Assembly (NCBI GenBank): GCA_964418695.1
Contig: CAYQMN010000009.1
Span: forward strand, 1-64,000
DNA length: 64,000 nt
Direction of reading: 5' to 3'
Source of the DNA: Prado023 sp964418695
GTDB lineage: Bacteria > Actinomycetota > Actinomycetes > S36-B12 > CAIYMF01
In this document: piece after piece, positions 8,382 through 15,421 of the stretch
Position numbering within the stretch: the first letter of the stretch is position 1
Layout: the number at the start of each line of letters is the position of its first letter
Made by a program: the position numbers and the translations under genes
The notes under the pieces: generated by a model
Seen by the model: only the letters and a program-made list of their open reading frames with translations
The model's database searches: none
What the model was told of the DNA's origin: nothing

Positions 8382-8684
8382 ATGACCGAGGCCCACACCG
8401 AGCTGCCCATGGCGCATGGCGCCGGCCACACCTGCGGGTGCGGCGGCCACGACGAGGCGCTTCCCGAGCTGGACGCGCGGGCCATCCCGCACGCCATCCG
8501 GCACGCGACCATCTTCGGGGCGCTGGACTCCCTGCCTGCCGGCGCCGGCCTGATCCTCATCGCCCCGCACGACCCGCTGCCGCTGCTGCGCCAGGCCGAG
8601 GCGCGCTACGGCGCCGGCCTGACGGTCGAGTACCTGGAGCGCGGCCCGGAGGCATGGCGCCTCAAGCTGGTCCCCGCCGCCTGA
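8382..8684 (+). CDS. DUF2249 domain protein
   Basis: This 100-residue protein consists of one DUF2249 domain, with the hallmark LDARAIPHAIRHATIFGALD region and an N-terminal His/Cys cluster (HTCGCGGHDE) that could bind metal or an iron-sulfur centre. DUF2249 proteins are small TusA-like folds often found beside nitric-oxide, hemerythrin or iron-sulfur genes; the biochemical role is not established. The ATG at 8382 is preceded by an AAAGGA ribosome site. Divergence from a SufR-like regulator supports a function in iron-sulfur or redox homeostasis. Confidence 0.8.
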   Translation: MTEAHTELPMAHGAGHTCGCGGHDEALPELDARAIPHAIRHATIFGALDSLPAGAGLILIAPHDPLPLLRQAEARYGAGLTVEYLERGPEAWRLKLVPAA

Positions 8685-8825
8685 CCCAGGCAAGTGCGGG
8701 GGCACTGACCTGGGCAGACCCCCACCAGTGCCCCCGCCTCGCTGACCCCCGCCTCGCTGGACCGGGGGATGCCGGCGGCGCGGCACTATCGTGGCGGCCT
8801 ACGCGGGGAGGATGAGGAGCCACGC

Positions 8826-10478
8826 GTGCCCGTGACCCAGCCCGTCAGCCCCGAGGGTGCCACGGTCACTCGGCGCGACTGGTACGGCCTGGCCGTCCTG
8901 GTCGCTGGGGTGTCGCTGCTGCTCATCAACGGCACGGTCGTGGCGGTCCTGATGCCGGTCATCATCACCGACCTGAGCATGAGCCTGACCCAGGCGCAGT
9001 GGGCCAACGCGATCTTCACCCTCACCTTCGCCGCGCTGCTGCTGCCCGCGGGCTGGCTGGGCGCCCGATTCGGCCAGCGGCGCACGCTCGTGTTCGGCGT
9101 CCTGCTGTTCACCCTCTCCTGCCTGCTCGTCGGGTCGGCCGACTCCGCCGAGGTGTTCATCGCGGCTCGGGCCGGTCAGGGCGTGGCGGCGGCGCTCATC
9201 AACCCGACCGCCCTGTCGATCCTGAACGGCACGTTCCGCGGCCGGGCACGGATCAAGGCGTTCGCGGTCTGGGGGGCCGCGCTGGGCGGCGCGGCGGCGC
9301 TGGGTCCGCTGATCGGCGGCTGGCTCAGCGAGGGCTGGTCGTGGCGGGTCGCCTTCCTCATCAACGTGCCGCTGGCGGCCGGCGTGCTGGTGGGCTGCGC
9401 GATGCTGCTCTCGGAGTCCGCCTCGGTCAAGACCCGGCGGCCCTTCGACCTGGTCGGCGCGCTGCTGGCCACGGCCGGACTGGTCGTGCTCGTCTACACG
9501 CTCATCGAGGGTCACGGCTACGGCTGGATCCGACCGGCCGGCGACGTGCAGATCCTCGGCTTCACCTGGCCGCAGGACGCCCCGGTCTCGATCGTGCCGT
9601 TCCTGCTGCTCCTCGCGTTGGTGCTGCTGGCCGGCTTCGTCCGGCACGAGCGGCGGCTGACCCAGTCCGGCGGGGCGCCGTTGGCCGACCTGCGGCTGTT
9701 CGGACTGGCGTCCTTCCGGCGGGGCAACGTGGTCCTCATCCTGGCCACGCTCGGCCAGTTCGGGCTGTTCTTCTCGCTGCCGCTGTTCTGCTCGGTGGTC
9801 TTGGGCTACGGCACTGCTCAGACCGGCTGGGCGATGGCCAGCCTCGCCTTCGGCATGATGGTCTCCGCGATCGTGGTCGCGCCCCTGGCCAAGCGGATTC
9901 CGCTGCGCCGGATCATCATCGCGGGCATGTTCGCCGGCGCGGTGATGATGGCCCTCGTCGCGCTGCTGCTCAGCCCGTCGGTGAGCTTCGCGGGCTTGGC
10001 GGCCGGGCTGTTCCTCTACGGGGCCGGGATCGGCATCGCGACCGCCCAGCTGTCCGGGGTGATCCTGCAGGACGTTGCGCTGACGGAGTCGGCGCAGGGC
10101 TCGGCGATCCAGTCCACGGTCCGCCAGCTCGGCTCGGCGCTGGGCACCGCGGTCCTCGGCACGATCCTCGCGGTGACCCTGAGCAGCCAGGTCAGCGCCG
10201 CCCTGGCCGACGTGCCGGGCCTGCCCGAGCAGGTCGTGAGCCCGCTGTCCGAGGCGATCGCGCAGTCCGGCGGGACCGCGATCGTCACCATCCGCGACGC
10301 CGACGCGGCGAACGCCTTCGCCGGGCACCCGGGCCAGGCCCAGGTCGATCCGGTGATCGCCGCCAGCGTCGACGGGTACACCGACGCCACCCGGATCACC
10401 CTGCTGGCCGGCGCCCTGGTGATCCTGGCCGGCGCCGTGCTCTCCCTGCGGCTGCCCGAGTCCGACCCCAAGAAGTAG
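8826..10478 (+). CDS. MFS transporter, DHA2 (14-TM) family
   Basis: This 550-residue membrane protein is a second EmrB/QacA-like exporter. It shows INGTVVAVLMPVI in the first helix, GARFGQRRTLVFG (motif A) and PLIGGWLSEGWSWRVAF (motif C region), a central hydrophilic loop and a C-terminal extracellular loop before the last helix. I use the GTG at 8826, which follows GAGGATGAGGAG; the frame opens earlier at 8769 and another GTG lies at 8832. No regulator is adjacent on the same side. A strong hairpin follows the gene, so it is probably monocistronic. Substrate unknown. Confidence 0.85.
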   Translation: MPVTQPVSPEGATVTRRDWYGLAVLVAGVSLLLINGTVVAVLMPVIITDLSMSLTQAQWANAIFTLTFAALLLPAGWLGARFGQRRTLVFGVLLFTLSCLLVGSADSAEVFIAARAGQGVAAALINPTALSILNGTFRGRARIKAFAVWGAALGGAAALGPLIGGWLSEGWSWRVAFLINVPLAAGVLVGCAMLLSESASVKTRRPFDLVGALLATAGLVVLVYTLIEGHGYGWIRPAGDVQILGFTWPQDAPVSIVPFLLLLALVLLAGFVRHERRLTQSGGAPLADLRLFGLASFRRGNVVLILATLGQFGLFFSLPLFCSVVLGYGTAQTGWAMASLAFGMMVSAIVVAPLAKRIPLRRIIIAGMFAGAVMMALVALLLSPSVSFAGLAAGLFLYGAGIGIATAQLSGVILQDVALTESAQGSAIQSTVRQLGSALGTAVLGTILAVTLSSQVSAALADVPGLPEQVVSPLSEAIAQSGGTAIVTIRDADAANAFAGHPGQAQVDPVIAASVDGYTDATRITLLAGALVILAGAVLSLRLPESDPKK

Positions 10479-10561
10479 CCGTTCGGGCGCCGGCCAGCGC
10501 CCCGCCGAGGGTGGCGCGGCGCAGGACTCCCGCTCCAAGGTCGTGAAGATCAAGAAGTAGA

Positions 10562-10617
10562 GCAGCACTCCCGCGACGGCCCACGTCCCCCTCGGGGAAT
10601 GTGGGCCGCCGTGCTGC
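10562..10617. terminator. Long GC-rich hairpin after the MFS gene
   Basis: GCAGCAC...CGGCCCAC (10562-10584) can pair with GTGGGCCG...GTGCTGC (10601-10617), with an inner TCCCC/GGGGA stem. No T run follows, which is common for terminators in GC-rich actinobacteria. Confidence 0.6.
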
Positions 10618-10681
10618 GAGGCCGTCTGCCGCCGGGCACGATGGGCGTCGATCGAGGATCCCGGTCGGGAGAGGACGCACC

Positions 10682-11149
10682 ATGCGCATCGCCGTCGCCA
10701 GTGACCACGCGGGGTTCCGGCTCAAGGAGGAGATCGCGCAGGCGCTGACCGCGCAGGGGCACGAGGTGGTCGACTTCGGGGCGCCCAGCGAGGACGCCGT
10801 GGACCTGCCCGACACGGTGTATCCGGCGGCCCTGGCCGTCGGGGCCGGGACGGTGGAGCGCGGCATCTTCGTCGATGGCGTCGGCTACGGCAGCGCGCTG
10901 ATCGCCAACCGGATCCACGGGGTCTACGCCGCCGTCTGCCAGGACCCGTTCTGCGCCGAGCTCGCCCGGTCGCACTCCGACACCAACGTGCTGTGCATCG
11001 GCGGCAAGATCATCGGCTCGGCCCTCGCGCACGAGATCGTCCGGGTCTGGATGGCCACCGAGCCGCTGACCGACGAGAAGTACCGACGCCGCGTGGCCAA
11101 GGTCGTGGAGATCTCCGAGCGCCACCTGCGCCCGTTGCCGATCAACTGA
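10682..11149 (+). CDS. RpiB/LacAB-family sugar-phosphate isomerase (atypical active site)
   Basis: This 155-residue protein has the RpiB/LacAB fold, which interconverts aldose and ketose phosphates. The phosphate/ring-opening region ASDHAGFRLKE is intact and SDTNVLCIGGK is present. At the position where E. coli RpiB has its base (ILICGTGIG) this protein has IFVDGVGYG, so the Cys is Asp and the Thr is Val; the Glu used by the mycobacterial type is also absent. It is therefore likely an isomerase of another sugar phosphate rather than ribose-5-phosphate. The ATG at 10682 follows GGGAGAGGA. It stands alone between two hairpins. Confidence 0.85.
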   Translation: MRIAVASDHAGFRLKEEIAQALTAQGHEVVDFGAPSEDAVDLPDTVYPAALAVGAGTVERGIFVDGVGYGSALIANRIHGVYAAVCQDPFCAELARSHSDTNVLCIGGKIIGSALAHEIVRVWMATEPLTDEKYRRRVAKVVEISERHLRPLPIN

Positions 11150-11173
11150 CCCGCGGGTGCAGATGCTCCACGT

Positions 11174-11213
11174 GTCGTCATCTGCTCCCCCCGCGGGCGG
11201 AGCAGATGACGAC
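11174..11213. terminator. 15-bp perfect inverted repeat between isomerase and FMN reductase genes
   Basis: GTCGTCATCTGCTCC (11174-11188) and GGAGCAGATGACGAC (11199-11213) are perfect inverse copies around a 10-nt loop, 25 bp after the isomerase stop. It could be a terminator; a half copy (GGAGCAGATT) follows at about 11219, which also permits a protein-binding site. Confidence 0.6.
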
Positions 11214-11276
11214 GAACGGAGCAGATTCAGCGATACTGACCCGGATCGTTGGGTCACGACCAGCTCGGAGGCTCCC

Positions 11277-11849
11277 ATGACCTACCGCGTCGGCTACCTG
11301 ATCGGCAGCCTGTCCTCGACGTCCATCAACCGGGTCCTGGCCAAGGCGCTCATCAAGGTCGCACCCGACGACCTGGAGTTCGTCGAGATCCCGATCAAGG
11401 ACCTGCCGCTCTACAGCCCCGACTACGACGCGGACTTCCCGCCGGTCGCGCGCGCCCTCAAGGAGGCCATCGCCTCGGTCGATGCCGTGCTGTTCGTGAC
11501 TCCCGAGTACAACCGCTCGATCCCCGGTGGGCTCAAGAACGCCATCGACTGGGCGTCCCGGCCGTGGGGCCAGAACTCGTTCGACCACATCCCCGCCGCG
11601 GTGATCGGCGCGTCGCCCGGCCAGATCAGCACCGCCCTGGCCCAGCAGAGCCTGCGCGGCGTGCTGGGCTTCTGCAACGCCCGGCAGATGACCGCCCCGG
11701 AGGGCTACATCAAGTTCGACCCCGAGGTCTACCTCCCGGACGGGACCATCACGAACGAAGGCTCCGAGCAGTTCCTGCGCGGGTTCATGACGGAGTTCCG
11801 AGACCACGTCGAGCGGGTGCTCACGGTCCTGCCCCGCCAGCGCGGCTGA
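11277..11849 (+). CDS. NAD(P)H-dependent FMN reductase (flavodoxin-like)
   Basis: This 190-residue flavodoxin-fold protein belongs to the NADPH-dependent FMN reductase family (ChrR/SsuE/azoreductase relatives). The FMN phosphate loop GSLSSTSINR is at residues 10-19 and the flavin-ring motif TPEYNRSIPGGLKNAIDW is at about 75-92. Such enzymes reduce FMN, quinones, azo dyes or chromate in the cytoplasm. The ATG at 11277 follows CTCGGAGGCTCCC. The gene is preceded by a strong inverted repeat and convergent with an ABC exporter gene. Substrate cannot be told from sequence. Confidence 0.85.
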   Translation: MTYRVGYLIGSLSSTSINRVLAKALIKVAPDDLEFVEIPIKDLPLYSPDYDADFPPVARALKEAIASVDAVLFVTPEYNRSIPGGLKNAIDWASRPWGQNSFDHIPAAVIGASPGQISTALAQQSLRGVLGFCNARQMTAPEGYIKFDPEVYLPDGTITNEGSEQFLRGFMTEFRDHVERVLTVLPRQRG

Positions 11850-11928
11850 GCCGAGGCGGGCCGGGTCCGGACCGGCCGGGTCCGGACTGGCCGGGTCTGG
11901 ACAGGCGCGGGCTGGATCGGCGCTGCGC

Positions 11929-13737
11929 TCAGGTGGCGATGGCGGGGGTGGGGTCCTCGGGGTCGAGCATCCCGGTCTGCACCCGCCACAGCGCGGCGTA
12001 CGCCCCGCCCGCGGCGACCAGCTCGTCGTGGGTGCCGGCCTCGGCGACGTGCCCGGCGTCCAGCACCCAGATCCGGTCGGCGTGCCGCACGGTCGACAGG
12101 CGGTGGGCGACCACGATCGCGGTCCGGTCCCGGGTGGCCACGCCCAGGGAGCGCTGGATGGCCGCCTCGGTCTCGTTGTCGACCGCACTGGTCGCCTCGT
12201 CGAGCACCAGCACGGCCGGATCGCGCAGCAGCGCCCGGGCCAGGGCCAGGCGCTGGCGCTGACCGCCGGACAGCGTCACCCCGCGCTCGCCCACCCAGGC
12301 GTCGAGCCCGTCGGGCAGGGCGTCGATGAAGTCCAGCGCCGCCGCGGCCTGCGCCGCCGCCCGGATCTCCTCGCGGGTCGCCTCCGGGCGGCCGTACGCG
12401 ATGTTCTCCGCGATCGACCCGGCGAACAGGTACACGTCCTGGGCGACGTACCCCAGGGAGCCGCGCAGCGAGTCCCAGTCCAGCTCGCGCACGTCCTGCC
12501 CGTCCAGGCGGACCACGCCCGAGCGCGGGTCGTCGAACCGCAGCACCAGCCGCAGCAGCGAGGACTTGCCCGAGCCGGTCGAGCCGACGATCGCGTGCGT
12601 CTGCCCGCCCGGCACGACCAGCGTGACCCCGTCGATCACGTCCGGGCCGTCGCCGTACCCGGCGCGCACGTCGAGCAGCTCGACCGTCCCGCGCACCGGC
12701 CGGGCCAGCGAGCGGGTGCCCGCCGGGACGGTCACCGGCTCGTCGAGCAGGGCGAGGATGCGCGCGGTCGAGGCCCGGCCCCGCTGGTAGAGGTCCAGGA
12801 CCTCGGCGATCTCGGTCAGCGGCCACAGCAGCCGCTGGGTCATGAACACCAGCACCGAGTACAGGCCGATGTTGAGGGTGCCGTTCAGGGTCGCCCAGCC
12901 GCCGATGAGCAGGGTCGCGGTGAAGCCCATGAGGATCGCCATGCGGACCAGCGGCACGAACGCCGCCGACGAGCGGATCGCCTCGACGTTGGCCTGCCGG
13001 TACGCGGCCGACGCCTGCGCGACCCGGTCGCGCTCGCGGTCCTCGGCGGTGAACGCCTTGATCGTCGGGATGCCGGACAGGTTCGACGCGAGCACCGCGG
13101 CCAGGTCGCCCACCGCCGCGCGGACCCGCACGTACAGCGGTGCCAGCCGGCGCTGGAAGAGCAGCGAGCCGCCCACGATGATCGGGATCGGCAGGAACGC
13201 CACGACCAGCAGCTGCCAGGACGCGATCGCGAACACCGCGCCCACGAGCAGGACGTTCAGCGCGGTCTGCAGGATCGCCGGGGCGCCGACGTCCAGGAAG
13301 CGCTCCAGCTGGTTGACGTCGTCGTTGAGCGTCGCCAGTGTCGAGCCCTGCGGGCGCGACTCGTGCCACGAGAGGTCCAGGTGCTGTACGTGGTCGTAGG
13401 CGGCCACCCGCAGGTCGTGCTCGACGCCCTGCGCGATCCCACGCCACAGCAGCGCCGCAGCGTACTCCGAGGCCGACTCGATCACCCAGAAGATCGCGTT
13501 GATGATCGCCAGCCAGACCAGCTGCTGGAATCGCGACTCGACCCCGAGGACCGAGGCGACGAAGGAGTCCGCGCCGTTGACGACCACGTCGACCGCGGCG
13601 CCGATGAGCAGCTCGGGGATGACGTCGGCGACCTTGTTGACCGAGGACATCGTCACGGCCAGCACCACGCGCGGGCGGTACTGGCGCTGACGCGCCCAGA
13701 GCTCGCGCAGGGGTCGAGCGGCGTGATCGTGCGACAT
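11929..13737 (-). CDS. ABC exporter, fused TMD-NBD (MsbA/multidrug type)
   Basis: This 602-residue half-transporter has an N-terminal six-helix ABC transmembrane domain (about residues 20-320) and a C-terminal nucleotide-binding domain with Walker A GSTGSGKSS (about 385-393), signature LSGGQRQR (about 489), Walker B VLVLDEATS (about 511) and an H-loop (AHRLST). It should work as a homodimer, since no partner half-gene is adjacent, exporting a lipid, peptide or drug. I start at the ATG at 13737, preceded by GAGG; the frame is open to 13824. A 150-bp tandem-repeat tract lies immediately upstream. Confidence 0.9.
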   Translation of the reverse strand: MSHDHAARPLRELWARQRQYRPRVVLAVTMSSVNKVADVIPELLIGAAVDVVVNGADSFVASVLGVESRFQQLVWLAIINAIFWVIESASEYAAALLWRGIAQGVEHDLRVAAYDHVQHLDLSWHESRPQGSTLATLNDDVNQLERFLDVGAPAILQTALNVLLVGAVFAIASWQLLVVAFLPIPIIVGGSLLFQRRLAPLYVRVRAAVGDLAAVLASNLSGIPTIKAFTAEDRERDRVAQASAAYRQANVEAIRSSAAFVPLVRMAILMGFTATLLIGGWATLNGTLNIGLYSVLVFMTQRLLWPLTEIAEVLDLYQRGRASTARILALLDEPVTVPAGTRSLARPVRGTVELLDVRAGYGDGPDVIDGVTLVVPGGQTHAIVGSTGSGKSSLLRLVLRFDDPRSGVVRLDGQDVRELDWDSLRGSLGYVAQDVYLFAGSIAENIAYGRPEATREEIRAAAQAAAALDFIDALPDGLDAWVGERGVTLSGGQRQRLALARALLRDPAVLVLDEATSAVDNETEAAIQRSLGVATRDRTAIVVAHRLSTVRHADRIWVLDAGHVAEAGTHDELVAAGGAYAALWRVQTGMLDPEDPTPAIAT

Positions 13738-13859
13738 GGCGTCCTCGGGTCCGGCGGTCAGGTGCCCGGCGGCGCGGGGGAGGGTTCCCAGCCGGCCCAC
13801 CCGGACCCCGAGGGCCCGACGCACCGCGAACGATCCTAAGCCCGAGCGCCCAGACCGGC

Positions 13860-14010
13860 CCCGGACCAGACCGACCAGGCGACCAGACCGGCCCGGCGAC
13901 CAGACCGGGCGACCAGACCTGCCCGGCGACCAGACGGGCCCCGGAACAGACCGGCCCGGCGACCAGACCGGCCCGGCGACCAGACCGGGCGACCAGACCT
14001 GCCCGGCGAT
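13860..14010. repeat. Degenerate tandem repeats of a CCCGGCGACCAGACC unit
   Basis: This tract fills most of the 322-bp gap between the ABC exporter start and the SnoaL-like gene stop. Copies of (CCC)GGCGACCAGACC(GG/TG) follow one another at irregular 11-17 bp spacing, and a longer block of about 50 bp appears twice. I see no gene in it. Confidence 0.75.
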
Positions 14011-14059
14011 GACGCAACCCCGTCGCGCTTGTCGAGACCTCGCTGGGGCGCTCGGCTCC

Positions 14060-14590
14060 TCAGCGCTTGCGGCGCTTGGTCAGGCTGCGCAGGTACGCCT
14101 TCGTGATCGTGATCGGGTGGTTGATCGCGATCGACACCTTGCCCATCACGGTGTTCGGGTCGCAGGCCACGCCCAGCTGGCGCAGTGCGGAGTCCAGGTC
14201 GAAGAAGATCCGCTCGCCGAGCATGTCCTCGCCGTCGAACGGGAACACCAGCAGCATCGGGAAGTCCACCCGCTTGCCGGTGCCGGGCAGTCCGCGCCAG
14301 CTGCCCTCGTGCGTGCCGGTGAACCGGCCCTCGACCACGATCACGTCCTGCGCGTCGTGCATCAGCTCGACCACGTACTCGAAGTCGGGGAACCCGCCGA
14401 CCGTCTCGTGCATGAACCGGGTCAGCCCGTCGACCCCGTCGTAGACCTCGCCGGTCGGCATCACCTCGTACCGCGGCCGGGCGAACTTGGCGATCGCGGC
14501 GTCGAAGTCGTGCGCGTTCTCCAGGGTCATGTGCGCCAGGCACAGCTCGTGGCGGCGGGTCCGCAGCCCCTCGTCGACGATGGTCACCAT
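14060..14590 (-). CDS. SnoaL-like / NTF2-fold protein
   Basis: This 176-residue protein looks like a SnoaL-type polyketide cyclase / NTF2-like cone-fold protein: DFDAAIAKFARPRYEVMPTG near the start, GVDGLTRFMHETVGGFPDFE, DVIVVEGRFTGTHEGSWRGL, and a Lys/Arg-rich C-terminus. Such proteins bind a hydrophobic small molecule and may isomerise, hydrate or cyclise it. It is the last gene of a three-gene operon: its ATG overlaps the end of the membrane-protein gene by 7 bp, and a GAGAGGAG ribosome site lies in that gene. Action on a product of the upstream dioxygenase-like enzyme is an inference from position. Confidence 0.75.
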   Translation of the reverse strand: MVTIVDEGLRTRRHELCLAHMTLENAHDFDAAIAKFARPRYEVMPTGEVYDGVDGLTRFMHETVGGFPDFEYVVELMHDAQDVIVVEGRFTGTHEGSWRGLPGTGKRVDFPMLLVFPFDGEDMLGERIFFDLDSALRQLGVACDPNTVMGKVSIAINHPITITKAYLRSLTKRRKR

Positions 14591-15405
14591 GCGCTCCTCT
14601 CGGACTGGCCGGACTGGCCGGACTGGCCGGACTGGCCGGACTGGCCGGACTGGTCCGCGTGGCCGACCGGAATCGGCAGCTGCGCCAGGCCGACGGTCGC
14701 GGCGTAGCGGCGGATCATGATCCACGTCACCATCGCGACGGCCACGTTGGCCAGCACCACGACGCCGATCTCCCACGGGGCGGCCACGTGCGGCACGACC
14801 GAGTCGGCCGGCGGCTGCGCCCACAGCACCAGCTCGTTCCAGACCACCACGAAGGCCAGCACGTAGATCGTCGTGATGACCGCCCAGTTCGCCTTGGGCG
14901 CCCACGGCCGCGCGGCCAGCTTCTCCGGAGTGTCGTAGAGCTTCTGCATCGCCCGGCGCGGGCCGACGTCCAGGTAGCGGTAGGCGACCAGCCAGTAGAG
15001 CAGCACGTAGTAGTGGAACCAGTTGACCGCCATCGCCGCCACCACGATGTGCGCGCCGTACTCGAAGAAGTTGCGCAGCCGCACCCACGTGCCGATCAGG
15101 TTGCCGAACGTCTCGCGGTTGCGGTTGAAGAACGCGGCCAGCGACAGCGAGCAGGTGAACAGCGCGATCCGCCCGCCCCAGTACCAGAGCGCGCTCTTGT
15201 GGCCCAGTGCCCACGGACCGATGACGAAGAGGTCCAGAGTCACGATCACGATGTGGAAGGTGAAGATCCGGATCGCGACCGGGTTGGCGAACAGCGGGTT
15301 GAGCAGCTGGTCGGGCCGCCGGAAGCCCTGGTAGATCTGCCGAGCCCCCACCGAGAACCCCCACGCCAGCAGGGCGGTGTAGACGAGGGTGACCAGGACG
15401 GCCAT
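14584..15405 (-). CDS. Multi-pass membrane protein of the alpha-dioxygenase operon
   Basis: This 273-residue protein has about six or seven hydrophobic helices (for example at residues 2-20, 46-66, 80-95, 112-140, 178-200, 222-245) and several His residues in or near membrane segments (FTFHIVIV, WFHYYVLLYW). I do not recognise a characterised family. The C-terminus ends in Gln-Ser-Gly repeats encoded by about six 9-bp tandem units (14601-14653). The start lies 16 bp after the dioxygenase-like gene stop, and the 3' end overlaps the SnoaL-like gene. A role as membrane anchor, electron partner or transporter for the neighbouring enzyme is plausible but unproven. Confidence 0.75.
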   Translation of the reverse strand: MAVLVTLVYTALLAWGFSVGARQIYQGFRRPDQLLNPLFANPVAIRIFTFHIVIVTLDLFVIGPWALGHKSALWYWGGRIALFTCSLSLAAFFNRNRETFGNLIGTWVRLRNFFEYGAHIVVAAMAVNWFHYYVLLYWLVAYRYLDVGPRRAMQKLYDTPEKLAARPWAPKANWAVITTIYVLAFVVVWNELVLWAQPPADSVVPHVAAPWEIGVVVLANVAVAMVTWIMIRRYAATVGLAQLPIPVGHADQSGQSGQSGQSGQSGQSERSAW

Positions 15406-15421
15406 CGCGGGCGCCGGCGAC

